A stretch of DNA of 64,000 nucleotides from Candidatus Didemnitutus sp. (GCA_017991595.1 JAGOQJ010000005.1:124001-188000), one strand, 5' to 3'; shown: positions 12,824 to 21,431, counted from the stretch's first letter. Notes: generated from the sequence alone by a model not told the origin. Translations and numbers: made by a program.

Positions 12824-13480
12824 ATGCCCCCTCCCGCCGCGTCCTCCGCGTTGCGCTTCGTGCTCGTCGACGACACAGCGACGTTCCGTGAACTCCTGAA
12901 GGAGGCGCTCCAGCGCCGTTTTCAACCGAAGGAGCTGCGCGACTTCGGCAACGGCAAGGAGGCGCTGGCCTCCTGTCTGAGCGCCCCACCCGACCTGCTG
13001 ATCGCAGATCTTTATCTGCGCGACATGGACGGACGCGACATCGTGCGCGAATTGCGCCGCCACAAGCACGAGACAAAAGTCGTCGTGCTCACCGCGCACC
13101 CCGAAGCCCAGCTGCCCGCGGAGCTTGTCTCGCTCGGCGTCGCCGGTTTCGTGGACAAGAACTCGCCCTTGGAGCAGATCGACCGAGCCGTCCAATGCGT
13201 GCTCGAAGGCGGAATGTTTTTCTCCGCCAACGTGCCGCCGCCCATTCCCACCTTGGCTGCGGAGCCCAACCTGCCCCGCCTCGGCGCCGATGCGCTCTCG
13301 GAACGCGAACAGGAAGTCGTGCGACTGGTCGCGCGTGGCTTGGTCTCCAAGGAAGTGGCGGCGCAACTGGGACTGAGCACGCGCACGGTGGAGAAGCACC
13401 GCGCGCGCATCTTGGCAAAGCTCGGACTGCACGATGTTCCCACTTTGGTCCGCTGGTGCCTGCGCAACGGGCTCGGCTGA
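12824..13480 (+). CDS. NarL/LuxR-type DNA-binding response regulator
   Basis: A two-component response regulator of about 218 residues. The receiver (residues about 9-130) has the acidic pair VDD, the phosphoacceptor Asp in LLIADLYL (about D62), the conserved Thr in VVLTAHP and Lys in FVDKNSP. A LuxR helix-turn-helix follows (about 155-215): LSEREQEVVRLVARG, then STRTVEKHRARILAKLGL. The ATG at 12824 is preferred over the upstream TTG and GTG codons because the receiver fold begins soon after it. No histidine kinase is adjacent, so it is an orphan here; the nearest kinase is at 19422. It is divergent from a TBDR gene and followed by a bidirectional terminator. Confidence 0.92.
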   Translation: MPPPAASSALRFVLVDDTATFRELLKEALQRRFQPKELRDFGNGKEALASCLSAPPDLLIADLYLRDMDGRDIVRELRRHKHETKVVVLTAHPEAQLPAELVSLGVAGFVDKNSPLEQIDRAVQCVLEGGMFFSANVPPPIPTLAAEPNLPRLGADALSEREQEVVRLVARGLVSKEVAAQLGLSTRTVEKHRARILAKLGLHDVPTLVRWCLRNGLG

Positions 13481-13560
13481 GCCCGAATGTCGGGCGCAAT
13501 TGCGAACTCTCCGACACCGTGCCCGCACGCCGAAGCCGCGCCGAGAGCAGCGCTTGGATA

Positions 13561-13598
13561 AAAAAGAAGCCGCTTACGTTTGTAAGCGGCTTCTTTTT
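13561..13598. terminator. Bidirectional terminator
   Basis: The perfect 13-base stem AGAAGCCGCTTAC / GTAAGCGGCTTCT has a 4-base loop, with A-rich and T-rich flanks. It terminates the response regulator on the plus strand and tRNA-Pro on the minus strand. Confidence 0.92.
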
Positions 13599-13603
13599 GC
13601 CGA

Positions 13604-13680
<77 letters not shown>

Positions 13681-13756
13681 AATCGGAATTGAGCGGTCAA
13701 TCAGAGGTCTTCGCGCAGGTGAAGCAAGCAGATTCTGCTTTCTCTCACCCGGGAAA

Positions 13757-13786
13757 ATAAAAAGCCGCACCACGCGGGTGCGGCTG
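13757..13786 (-). terminator. Terminator of the exbB-tonB operon
   Basis: On the minus strand the stem AGCCGCACC / GGTGCGGCT is followed by TTTTATTTT. It lies about 25 bases past the last coiled-coil gene and ends the seven-gene unit. Confidence 0.88.
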
Positions 13787-13808
13787 AAGTTCACCGTGCG
13801 TGGCGCGC

Positions 13809-14342
13809 TTACTTGCGGGCCGGCGCGGGCGGAGGAGGCATCGCCGCGAGCGAGCTAGAACCGACGCGCTGACCGACCATGTCGACCATGCGCTGAATCT
13901 CGAGTTCGGCATTGCGACGGTCGACCTTGGCGAGTTCGACCTGCTTGGCCAATTCGAAGGCTTCGCGGTTGGTCTTGTCGCGCAGATTGCGCAGCTCGAG
14001 CAATTGGATTTCCAGCTCAGCGGCGTCCTTGGCGTTCTTGTCGGCCTCGGCGGCGTAGCGGTTCGCCTCTTCGGTGAGCAAGCGCATGCCTTCCTCGTAT
14101 TCGCGGACGCGCTTCTCTTCCTTGGCACGGTCGGCGGCCTCGCGTTCTTCCTGACGACGACGAGCGTCAGCGGCGGCCTTCTCTTCGACCTCCTTGCGGC
14201 GGGCGTCTTCCTTTTGCTGCTCAATTTGCGCCACGCGCGCCTTCTCGGCGTCGCGGACCGCCATGTCCTGGAGGGCACCGCGGTAGAAAAAGATGAAGAC
14301 GCCCAGCAGAACGATCGGAGCGATGATGTAAAATTTGTTCAT
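13809..14342 (-). CDS. Membrane-anchored coiled-coil protein, last gene of TonB operon
   Basis: No family is recognised. This 177-residue protein has one N-terminal membrane helix (MNKFYIIAPIVLLGVFIFFY) with no signal cleavage site. A highly charged Ala/Glu/Lys/Arg alpha-helical coiled coil follows from about residue 25 to 150, and the end is Pro/Ala-rich (MPPPPAPARK). Flanking charges fit an inner-membrane anchor with the coiled coil in the periplasm, though topology is inferred. It is a paralogue of the upstream gene at 14364, which has the same layout and the same MNK-Y-I start. Its place at the end of exbB-exbD-exbD-tonB-TPR suggests an accessory or scaffold role in energy coupling. It could instead be an unrelated structural protein. 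Confidence 0.85.
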   Translation of the reverse strand: MNKFYIIAPIVLLGVFIFFYRGALQDMAVRDAEKARVAQIEQQKEDARRKEVEEKAAADARRRQEEREAADRAKEEKRVREYEEGMRLLTEEANRYAAEADKNAKDAAELEIQLLELRNLRDKTNREAFELAKQVELAKVDRRNAELEIQRMVDMVGQRVGSSSLAAMPPPPAPARK

Positions 14343-14363
14343 GTTGCGTGTCCTTCGGAAAGG

Positions 14364-14894
14364 TTAGCTTTTCTTGGCGGCAGCAGCAGCGGCTTCAGCG
14401 CGCGCTTTCTCGGCCGCGTTAATCTTCTCGAGCAGGTCGTAGTAATACTTCACGTTGCTCTCGGCCTGCTTCACGTAGGTGCGGAGAAAGGCCTGCTCGT
14501 CGCGGTGCTTCTTCTTCTCGTCCTCGAGCTTGGCGACCTCGGCCTTCACGATCTCGACGTCCTTCTTCAGGCGCTCGACTTGATCCTTGGTGCGCTTGCG
14601 GTCGTCGAAGGCCTTCTGGCGGCGGTCTTCGGCATCAAGACGGGCCTTCTTCTTGGCCTCCTCGGCGCGCTCGCGTTGCTCGCGCTCGATCTTGCGCTTC
14701 TCGGCGGCCTCGATGGCGGCCTTGATCGCCTGTTCGCGCGCGGCGACTTCCTTTTTGGCCTTCTCGCGGCGCTCTTCTTCGATCTTGGCCTTGGCCTCGG
14801 CGATCTTGGCTTCGTGACCTTTATTAAAGTTCACGTAGAAGACCGAGAACATGATCACGCCGATCACCGGCAAGAGGATGTAGACTTTGTTCAT
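14364..14894 (-). CDS. Membrane-anchored coiled-coil protein, paralogue of the next gene
   Basis: A 176-residue protein of unrecognised family. One membrane helix (MNKVYILLPVIGVIMFSVFY) is followed by an almost uninterrupted Glu/Lys/Arg/Ala coiled coil (about residues 30-160) and a short Ala-rich tail ending AAAKKS. It starts 19 bases after the TPR gene stop and ends 21 bases before the paralogous gene at 13809, so the three are co-transcribed. Low-complexity helices make distant database hits unreliable. The duplication and the operon position are the informative features. It resembles TolA in having a membrane anchor plus a long charged helix, but no TolA C-terminal domain is present. Confidence 0.85.
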   Translation of the reverse strand: MNKVYILLPVIGVIMFSVFYVNFNKGHEAKIAEAKAKIEEERREKAKKEVAAREQAIKAAIEAAEKRKIEREQRERAEEAKKKARLDAEDRRQKAFDDRKRTKDQVERLKKDVEIVKAEVAKLEDEKKKHRDEQAFLRTYVKQAESNVKYYYDLLEKINAAEKARAEAAAAAAKKS

Positions 14895-14913
14895 GGGGGT
14901 GTCGTTAGATGGA

Positions 14914-16254
14914 TCAGGATTTTTGCATCTTGGCTTCGCGCTCCTTGAGCAGGTCCAGAATGGCCTGCTTCATGCGCTCGCCTTCCGCTTTGCCTTCGGG
15001 AATGGTGATGGCCTGCTCCGAGGCTTCGAGGGCGATGTCGAATTTCTTCAGCTCATACGCGATGAACGCGAGGAAGAGGTAGGTGGTATGCGGCTTGGCG
15101 CCGCCACCTTTGCGCACCGCGGCTTGGAGGTGCGGAAGGGCGGCTTCGGCCTTGTCCAAGCCGTAGTAATTTTGCGCGATGAGATACTCCAGCTGGCCCG
15201 ACTCCGGGAATTTCTCGGTGGCACGCTTCAGGACATCGATGGCCTTCAGGTCGCGGTTGAGCTGCTGGTAGGAATAGGCCAGCAGTTCCCAATTTTTCTC
15301 TTCGTTCTCGATGGTGCCATCCGTGAGGCCCTTTTCGAGGAGCTCGGCCGCACGATCGTAGAGGCCGAGGTTGAAGTGAATGCCGACAAGATTGAAGTTG
15401 TCCTTCGGGCCGTTCATGAACCCGTTCGCTTGGGCGCGCTCGAAGGTGATGATTGCACGGATATCCTTCTGCTGGCCGAGGTAGAGGGCGGCGAGCTGCT
15501 GCCAGTAGGTGCGGTTGTCGGGCTTCTGTTTGACGAGGAGCTCGAGTAATTCGGTGGCTTCCTCGTTGCGGTCAAGCTGCTGCAGGCAGACGAGCTTCAG
15601 CACGTAGAGGTTGTCCTTCGGATGGGTCGACATCCGGAGCGCGGAGTCAACGACTCCGAGGGCTTTTTTGATCGGCTCCAGATTGGGTGTCTCGGCGTTC
15701 TGGATGGCGCGGTTGTAGAGCAGGGACGCGTAAAAGAGCATCGCATCCGGATTCGGCTTCTGGTTGTTGGCAATCCAACGTTCCATGAAGCGCTCCGCCT
15801 TCTCGTAGTGGCCGGCGATCGACGCGGCGACCTTGGTCGTCGTGGCCTCTTGGAAGTGCAATTGAGCCAAATAATACAGAAATTCCTGCGTAATGCGTTC
15901 GTCGAAGTAGCTGGGCTTCTTCGATTCGGACAATTGCAGGGCGCGTTCCAGCGGGTCGATGGCGGCGCTGAAGTCGCCTTTCTGGAGCAGCGTCTGCGCC
16001 TTGATCTGGAGCAGGACGGCAGCATCGAAGCTGTTTTGGTCGGCGACCTTGGCGAGCTGGCCGTTGATGGCCGCGAGGGCACCATCATAGTTCTTCGCTT
16101 CGGCCGCGGTCTTGTAGGTGGTGCCGAGCACTTCGCTCGTGGCATCACTCAAAGCGTAGCTACGCTCTTCCTGGGCGAATGAGGCCAGCGTCAGGCTCGC
16201 GGCAGATGCCGCCACGAGCAGGAGACGACGCAGGTGGGGGGAGAAAGACGGCAT
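14914..16254 (-). CDS. Exported TPR-repeat protein of the TonB operon
   Basis: A 446-residue protein. The start MPSFSPHLRRLLLVAASAAS is a Sec signal peptide ending near SFAQ. The rest is a TPR solenoid: YYLAQLHFQEA, AMLFYASLLYNRAI, YWQQLAALYLGQQ, NFNLVGIHFNLGLYDRAAEL, NWELLAYSYQQLNRD and LEYLIAQNYYGLDKAEAAL mark successive repeats. It should be a periplasmic protein-interaction module. Its ATG lies two bases after the tonB stop (TGA-TC-ATG), which indicates translational coupling and therefore a tight functional link with TonB. TPR partners are known in some TonB systems, but no specific orthologue is recognised here. Confidence 0.9.
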   Translation of the reverse strand: MPSFSPHLRRLLLVAASAASLTLASFAQEERSYALSDATSEVLGTTYKTAAEAKNYDGALAAINGQLAKVADQNSFDAAVLLQIKAQTLLQKGDFSAAIDPLERALQLSESKKPSYFDERITQEFLYYLAQLHFQEATTTKVAASIAGHYEKAERFMERWIANNQKPNPDAMLFYASLLYNRAIQNAETPNLEPIKKALGVVDSALRMSTHPKDNLYVLKLVCLQQLDRNEEATELLELLVKQKPDNRTYWQQLAALYLGQQKDIRAIITFERAQANGFMNGPKDNFNLVGIHFNLGLYDRAAELLEKGLTDGTIENEEKNWELLAYSYQQLNRDLKAIDVLKRATEKFPESGQLEYLIAQNYYGLDKAEAALPHLQAAVRKGGGAKPHTTYLFLAFIAYELKKFDIALEASEQAITIPEGKAEGERMKQAILDLLKEREAKMQKS

Positions 16255-16256
16255 GA

Positions 16257-16910
16257 TCAATCGTCAGTAAGGGTGAAGGGGATCTCGATCTGGCAGCGGG
16301 TGTTGACGGCCCGGCCGCCCTTGCGACCCGCGCGGAACTTCCACTTCTGGACCGCTTGGATGGCCGGCTGCTCGAATTCGCGTTGGGAGGAGCGGATGAT
16401 CTGCACCGCGACGACGTCACCCTTGGAATCGACGATGAATTCCAGCGTGACGGTGCCAGAGATGCCGGCCCGCTTCATTTCAAAGGGATAATTAGGTGCC
16501 GGCTGCACGCGGGCGACCGGGATCTGGTCGAGATTGGCGACGTCGAAGAGATCCTTCATGCCTTGGCCGAGCTTGGTGCCGGGCTTGACCACCGGGATGG
16601 CGATGGCGCCCTTGGCGGCGGTGAGGCCGGGAGGGGGCGGCGGCTGGAGCGGCTGCGTGAAGGCGGTGACGGAAACTGAGGGAACGTCCGCGAGCATCGG
16701 CGGAGCGAGCTGGTTCGTGGGGGCCTCCTCGGCCAGCTCTTCCACGACTTCCTCCTTCTCCGGCTCGATTTCCGGCATCTCCATCTGCACCACTTTCACC
16801 TCTTCCTCGACGACCTTGGGCTTGGGCGGAGCCTTGCGGTTGAAGGCGCCCAACAACAGACCGTGGAGACTGATGGAAAGGATCACACCGATGATGAGGT
16901 CTTTGCGCAT
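16257..16910 (-). CDS. tonB: Energy transducer TonB
   Basis: A 217-residue inner-membrane protein that transmits proton-motive force to TBDRs. The N-terminal anchor MRKDLIIGVILSISLHGLLL includes the His in the SLHG context typical of TonB. A Glu/Pro/Lys-rich periplasmic linker follows (KPKVV, PEIEPEKEE, QPPPPPG). The C-terminal domain (about 125-217) reads NYPFEMKRAGISGTVTLEF, then VDSKGDVVAVQII and AIQAVQKWKFRAG, the canonical TonB_C pattern. It is preceded by exbB and two exbD genes and followed by a coupled TPR gene, and is probably the main transducer for the receptors in this window. Confidence 0.95.
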   Translation of the reverse strand: MRKDLIIGVILSISLHGLLLGAFNRKAPPKPKVVEEEVKVVQMEMPEIEPEKEEVVEELAEEAPTNQLAPPMLADVPSVSVTAFTQPLQPPPPPGLTAAKGAIAIPVVKPGTKLGQGMKDLFDVANLDQIPVARVQPAPNYPFEMKRAGISGTVTLEFIVDSKGDVVAVQIIRSSQREFEQPAIQAVQKWKFRAGRKGGRAVNTRCQIEIPFTLTDD

Positions 16911-16919
16911 GGTTGCTCC

Positions 16920-17339
16920 TTATTTGCCCGTCGGGCGGGTGCGGGTTTCGACCGAAAATTTCTCGATGCCGGCCTTACGGATCTCGTCAAGCACGGCAAC
17001 GGTGGCTCCGAAGCGGGCCTTCTCGTCGCCGGCGATGAGAATCTTGGGATCGTCAACTTCCTTCCGGTAGTTGGCGAGCATCGCAGGCAAGTCCGCGACG
17101 TCGACCAGCTCACGGTTCCAATACACGGCGCCACCTTCAGAAACCTGGATCGTGGTCGGTTCCTCCTTGGCCGCGCTGTTGGTCGGCGGCTGGGCGGAAG
17201 GGAGATCCACCGGCACCGAGCGGATGCGGTTCAGCGAGAGGGTGAAGAGCACAAACGTGGCGAGCAGGAAGAAGATGATGTCGATCATCGGCACGATTTC
17301 GATGCGTGCCTTCTTCATTGGCCGTAGCTTGACTTGCAT
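16920..17339 (-). CDS. exbD: Biopolymer transport protein ExbD (second copy)
   Basis: A 139-residue ExbD/TolR-family protein. A short cytoplasmic N-terminus (MQVKLRPMKKARIEIVPM) leads to the single membrane helix IDIIFFLLATFVLFTLSL, with the conserved proton-conducting Asp at its start (PMID). A periplasmic domain follows (about 45-139), with KILIAGDEKARFGATVAVLD and a terminal RTRPTGK. It is 65 bases downstream of the other exbD and 9 bases before tonB. The two copies share the ARIEIVPMIDIIFFLLATF block but differ in the periplasmic part, suggesting a hetero-dimer within the ExbB pentamer or specialisation. Confidence 0.93.
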   Translation of the reverse strand: MQVKLRPMKKARIEIVPMIDIIFFLLATFVLFTLSLNRIRSVPVDLPSAQPPTNSAAKEEPTTIQVSEGGAVYWNRELVDVADLPAMLANYRKEVDDPKILIAGDEKARFGATVAVLDEIRKAGIEKFSVETRTRPTGK

Positions 17340-17404
17340 GTGGGATGGGAAGTTGAGGTCCTGCGCTGAGGAGAATACGGACGAGAAGGAGCTTTCTTAG
17401 AAGC

Positions 17405-17830
17405 TCACTGCTGCTTCATCCGCGTCTCGATGTAGACCTTGGTGAAGCCGGCCTTGCGGGCCTCGTCGAAGACGTAGATGGCTTGGGCAAAGAAGGCGCG
17501 CTCGTCGCCGTTGATCAGGATGCGCCCCTCGGGCTCGGCCTGCTTGAACTGCTGCAAGCGGACCAGAAACTCGTCGAGCGTCACCAGATCCTTGTTCCAA
17601 GCCAACGTGCCCTCGTCGGTGACGGACACGGTGGCCGTGCCGGCCGGATCGCGGTCGATGGCGGTATCGGCGGCCGGCAGAGCGACCGTGATGCCGTCCG
17701 ATTTGTTCAGCGAGAGGGTGAAGAGAATGAAGGTCGCGAGCAGGAAGAAGATGATGTCAATCATCGGCACGATTTCGATACGTGCCTTCTTGACTCCACC
17801 TGGGCCTGTGCCACCGCCGCCGCCGTGCAT
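17405..17830 (-). CDS. exbD: Biopolymer transport protein ExbD (first copy)
   Basis: A 141-residue ExbD/TolR protein. The N-terminus is Gly-rich (MHGGGGGTGPGGVKKARIE) instead of the Lys/Arg-rich start of the second copy. The membrane helix begins with the PMID motif containing the essential Asp. The periplasmic part includes GRILINGDERAFFAQAIYVF and ends ETRMKQQ. It lies between exbB (48-base gap) and the second exbD. Along with ExbB it should form the proton channel that powers TonB. The unusual Gly-rich head could affect partner choice, though this is speculation. Confidence 0.93.
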   Translation of the reverse strand: MHGGGGGTGPGGVKKARIEIVPMIDIIFFLLATFILFTLSLNKSDGITVALPAADTAIDRDPAGTATVSVTDEGTLAWNKDLVTLDEFLVRLQQFKQAEPEGRILINGDERAFFAQAIYVFDEARKAGFTKVYIETRMKQQ

Positions 17831-17878
17831 GGTGCGTAGGGTTGAGGTTGACGCGGGTTCGCGCGAAGCCGCGGGGGC

Positions 17879-18544
17879 TTAGCTGCGGACCGCGGATTCC
17901 TGCTTGTTGATGATGATCTCGAGCGAGTTCGAAGCGTCTTCCACCTCGTGACGCGCCTCTTCCATGCGGGCGTTCAGGTAATTGAACGGCACCAGCGTGA
18001 TGATCGTGATCGCGAGACCGGTCATAACGGCGATGAGCGCCTCACCGACGCCGGCCATGACTCGGGCCGCGTTGGCGGCGATATCGCCACCCGCACCGAG
18101 GGCGCCGAAGGTCTCCATCATGCCCGTGACCGTGCCGAGAAGGCCGAGGAGCAGCGAGGCGGTGATGACGGTGTCGAGAATCGTGAGGCCCTGCTTGTAG
18201 CGGTTGAGCTCCTGATTGGAGGCGCGCACGAAGGCGTTGGCCAGGGAGTGCTCGCGGTGCGAGAGGGCGTAGACCAGGATGCGGGCCACGAAATCCTTCG
18301 TCTTGCGACCGATTTCCATCGCGCCTTCGATGTCGCGCGATTCGACCTTTTCCAGCATCTGCTCAATGGCCGCCTGATCGCGCTGCGCATTCTCGCGGAT
18401 GATGAAAATGATGCGCTCAATGACCACCGTGAGCGAGAGCAGCGAGGTCAGCAAGATGGGCCACATGATAGGGCCGCCATACTTGAAGAGCTCCATCGGA
18501 GTCATGTTCATCAGAAACGCCAGGGGCATGTGTGCAGTAATCAT
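17879..18544 (-). CDS. exbB: MotA/TolQ/ExbB proton channel family protein
   Basis: A 221-residue inner-membrane channel subunit and first gene of the TonB operon. The first membrane helix is GGPIMWPILLTSLLSLTVVIERII (given here from residue 24 onward), with a cytoplasmic loop to about 125. Two further helices contain SLLLGLLGTVTGMMETF (family signature GLLGTVxGM) and VGEALIAVMTGLAITIITLV. The tail is cytoplasmic. The start MITAHMPLAF is used; M at residue 6 is an alternative. The upstream gap to tRNA-Gln contains a TTGACA at 18750-18755 on the minus strand that may be a -35 element, but no good -10 follows. Confidence 0.93.
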   Translation of the reverse strand: MITAHMPLAFLMNMTPMELFKYGGPIMWPILLTSLLSLTVVIERIIFIIRENAQRDQAAIEQMLEKVESRDIEGAMEIGRKTKDFVARILVYALSHREHSLANAFVRASNQELNRYKQGLTILDTVITASLLLGLLGTVTGMMETFGALGAGGDIAANAARVMAGVGEALIAVMTGLAITIITLVPFNYLNARMEEARHEVEDASNSLEIIINKQESAVRS

Positions 18545-18795
18545 GGTGCGATATGGATGGGATTAATTGACGAAGAATTGCGGTGCAAAAAACGGAAGTT
18601 CAACGCGTGGCCGCCGGCATCAGGCCGAGGCTTGGACGCGCCAGCGCCACCTTGAAGGTAAGGCGGCGAATCGAAAGAGGAAAATGGAAACTGCGGGGCA
18701 AGAGGTGTGTGCGGCGAAAGAGCTGTTTTGTTTGAAAATCGCTCTAGGGTGTCAATGCGCATTCATTGCGGGGTCAGGTTTGTGCAAAATACGCG

Positions 18796-18869
18796 TGGCT
18801 GCCCGGCTAGGACTCGAACCTAGACAAGCAGAGTCAGAATCTGCTGTGCTACCATTACACCACCAGGCA
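18796..18869 (-). tRNA. tRNA-Gln (anticodon CTG)
   Basis: On the minus strand the acceptor arms are TGCCTGG and CCGGGCA, with discriminator G and encoded CCA. The anticodon arm GCAGA-TTCTGAC-TCTGC reads CTG. It is the third gene of a three-tRNA cluster on the minus strand. Confidence 0.96.
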
Positions 18870-18918
18870 GTGGAAAAAGACGGCTGGCACGCGAAAGGGG
18901 GATTGCGGCCGGCAGAAG

Positions 18919-18993
18919 TGGAGCCGGCGATGGGATTCGAACCCGCAACCGCCTGTTTACAAAACAGGTGCTCTACCGTTGAGCTACGCCGGC
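18919..18993 (-). tRNA. tRNA-Thr (anticodon TGT)
   Basis: The acceptor arms are GCCGGCG and CGCCGGC, with discriminator T and encoded CCA. The anticodon arm CCTGT-TTTGTAA-ACAGG reads TGT, and the T arm contains GGTTCGAAT. Confidence 0.97.
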
Positions 18994-19039
18994 GAGGCGC
19001 GCTGCGCATTGAAGAGACTGAGGCTGCAAACAACAAATT

Positions 19040-19114
19040 TGGTGGCTCCCCGGGGACTCGAACCCCGAACCTACTGATTAAGAGTCAGCTGCTCTACCAT
19101 TGAGCTAGGAAGCC
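19040..19114 (-). tRNA. tRNA-Lys (anticodon CTT)
   Basis: The acceptor arms are GGCTTCC and GGGAGCC (one G-T pair), with discriminator A and encoded CCA. The anticodon loop CTCTTAA reads CTT. It is the first gene of the Lys-Thr-Gln cluster, with a TTGACA promoter element upstream. Confidence 0.96.
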
Positions 19115-19421
19115 AAAAAACGGAACGCCAAAAGTTAATGACGCGACTGTGGTGTCAACACCTTTCCCCATCTGTTCCCCCGGAAAAATCCGCTGCTCTA
19201 CAGTGAGACACTGCCCTGCGGCCCTTTTGCTATCGAAGCGACATCGTTGCCTTGGTGCGACACCTTCCGCCTTGCCAGCGTTGTGACGCTTCCGTCGTGG
19301 ATGCGGCACGCGTCCGTCCTCCACGCCGCAGATTCGCCATCGCGCACGCCCCTGCGCTTCCCTCTCATAAGCAATCCTGCGCTCGACGGAGCGAATCAAT
19401 CCTGCCAATCGTGCTGCACCC
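19115..19421. other. Non-coding gap between tRNA cluster and histidine kinase
   Basis: Apart from the tRNA promoter, no supported gene or repeat is seen here. Short frames in this gap have no recognisable protein features. The kinase promoter must lie here but no clear sigma-70 box is visible on the plus strand. Confidence 0.5.
19132..19158 (-). promoter_or_regulatory. Candidate promoter of the tRNA-Lys-Thr-Gln cluster
   Basis: On the minus strand a perfect -35 TTGACA (19158-19153), a 15-base spacer and TAACTT (19137-19132) lie about 18 bases before tRNA-Lys. The same TTGACA-15-TACTTT arrangement precedes tRNA-Asn at 34267-34293. The spacer is shorter than the usual 17, so the exact -10 is uncertain. 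Confidence 0.5.
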
Positions 19422-21431
19422 GTGGGAACCTCGCCTGAAGCACGCCGCCCCGATCCGCCATCAGGACGCCGACACTCCGCCCGGTGCCTTTGGTTCACGC
19501 TCCTCTTTTTCTGCGTGGCCGCAATCCTGCCCGGAGCCGAGACCCCGTCCGCCAACCTGAGCGACCCCGATTTCGCCGAAACCGACGAACCCCTCGTCAA
19601 CGCTCAGGAGCGCCTCGCCAACGCCAAGACGGAGCCCGACATCCTGCGCGCCCTCCTGCAGATGGTGAATTTGATGCGGCGGCGCGGCGACTACAGCGAC
19701 GGCCTCGCCGGGGCCAAAGACGGCTTGGCGCGCGCCCAGCGCATCGGCGACATCCGCCTGCAAGTCGACTTCCTCTACGTGATGGGGCGCATCTATTGGA
19801 ACATCGGGGACTACCCCCGCTCGATCGAGACGCACCTCGAGGAACTCCGCCTCGTGCAGACGATCGACGATCCCGCCAGACTCGCGCGCACGCACGGCGG
19901 CCTAGGCATGACCTACCAGCGCTTCGGTCGCAACGAGGATGCGTTGCACCACTTCGACCTCGGCCTCCAGTTCGCCGAGAAGGCCGGCGATCAGCACATG
20001 CGCGCCAGCATCCTCAACAGCATCGGCAACCATTACCTCAGCGAGCGCGATTACGAGCGCGCCACCGCGCTGCATACGCAGGTCCTGCGCATCCGCGAAG
20101 CTTCGGGCAACCGCAGCGCGATCGCCGTCACGCTCACCAACCTCGGCCTCGCCGCCGACGGGCGCGGCGACTACGCGACTGCCCTCGCCTACCTCGAGCA
20201 GGCGCTCACCACCTTCGAGTCGCTCAAATATCGGCGCTACATCGCCAACACCCATCGCCGGCTCGCCCGCGTGCTCCGCAACGCCGGTCGCACCTCCGAC
20301 GCCCTCGTCCATCTCAACAAGGCCCTGCAGATCGGCCAGTCGCTGGCCAGCCCCGAGGTGCTCGTCGACATCTATCAGGAATTCGCGCTCACCCACGAAG
20401 CCCGCGGCGAGTTCGCCCCCGCGCTCGAGTATCAACGCAAGCTCGGCAGCGTGACCGATGAGATTCGCAGCGACCAAGACCGTCGCCGCATGGCCGAGTT
20501 GCGCGCCCGCTACGGGCAGGAACAGCGCGAACTCGAAATCACCCTCCTCAAGCGCGAGCAGGAATTGCAAAGCGCGGAACTCAGCCGCCGCCGCTCGCAA
20601 AACCTCGCGCTCGCCGCCGCCGGCATCGGCGCCGTCACGCTGCTCGGCGCGATCACTCTCGTGCAACTGGTGCGCCTGCGCGCCGAGCGCCGCATGCGCG
20701 CCGCTACTGAGGACGCCCGCGCCCGCGCCGAGGCGGCCGAGCGGCTCAAGTCGCGCCTGCTGCAGATGGCCTCGCACGATCTGAAGGTCCCGCTCACTGC
20801 GCTGAACGCCACGGCGCGCCTCATCGGCGCCAGCCCGGATGACGCCTCCACCGTGCGCCGTCTCGCCGATGGCATCCAAGCCGACACCGCGCGCATGCGC
20901 AACCTGGTGCGCGACTTCCTCGACGCCTCCGCGATCGAGGACGGCAACCTGCAGCTCCACACCGCGGAGATTGATCTGGCCGCCGTCAGCAGCGCCGCCG
21001 TCGAAAGCCTGCTGCCCGTCGCCGTGCAAAAGAGCCAACGGCTCGAGATCCTGCCGGCGGCCACCGCCCTACCCCGCGTCGAAGCCGACGAGGATCGCCT
21101 GCGCCAAGTGATGGACAATCTCATCAGCAACGCACTCAAGTTCACCCCGCCGGGCGGCGCCGTCACCGTCGCGCTCGGTCAGACCGGCGCCTGGGGTTAC
21201 GCCGAAGTGCGCGACAGCGGCCCCGGCCTTGGGCCGGCGGATTTCGCCAAGATGTTCGCTCCGAACCAACGGCTCTCCGCCCAACCCACCGGCGACGAAG
21301 ACTCGACTGGCCTCGGTCTCTTCATCGTGCGCGAATTGCTCACCTTGCAAGGCGGCCGGCTCGAGGTGCAATCGCAACCGGGCCGCGGCGCGGTCTTCCG
21401 CGTGCTCCTGCCCGTCGTCCAGCGCGCCTGA
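19422..21431 (+). CDS. TPR-containing membrane sensor histidine kinase
   Basis: A 669-residue kinase. The best start is a GTG at 19422, since no ATG precedes the hydrophobic leader WFTLLFFCVAAILPGA. Residues about 50-340 are TPR repeats (for example AVTLTNLGLAADGRGDYATA) that should form an extracytoplasmic sensor. A coiled coil (about 345-390) leads to a membrane helix around 393-416. The kinase core follows: SHDLKVPLTAL with the phospho-accepting His at about 452, N box DNLISNALKFTPPGG, G1 box EVRDSGPGLG and G2 box STGLGLFIVRELL. The tail ends without a receiver domain. No cognate regulator is adjacent; the orphan regulator at 12824 is a possible partner. Its stop codon abuts that of the convergent gene at 21432. 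Confidence 0.92.
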   Translation: MGTSPEARRPDPPSGRRHSARCLWFTLLFFCVAAILPGAETPSANLSDPDFAETDEPLVNAQERLANAKTEPDILRALLQMVNLMRRRGDYSDGLAGAKDGLARAQRIGDIRLQVDFLYVMGRIYWNIGDYPRSIETHLEELRLVQTIDDPARLARTHGGLGMTYQRFGRNEDALHHFDLGLQFAEKAGDQHMRASILNSIGNHYLSERDYERATALHTQVLRIREASGNRSAIAVTLTNLGLAADGRGDYATALAYLEQALTTFESLKYRRYIANTHRRLARVLRNAGRTSDALVHLNKALQIGQSLASPEVLVDIYQEFALTHEARGEFAPALEYQRKLGSVTDEIRSDQDRRRMAELRARYGQEQRELEITLLKREQELQSAELSRRRSQNLALAAAGIGAVTLLGAITLVQLVRLRAERRMRAATEDARARAEAAERLKSRLLQMASHDLKVPLTALNATARLIGASPDDASTVRRLADGIQADTARMRNLVRDFLDASAIEDGNLQLHTAEIDLAAVSSAAVESLLPVAVQKSQRLEILPAATALPRVEADEDRLRQVMDNLISNALKFTPPGGAVTVALGQTGAWGYAEVRDSGPGLGPADFAKMFAPNQRLSAQPTGDEDSTGLGLFIVRELLTLQGGRLEVQSQPGRGAVFRVLLPVVQRA

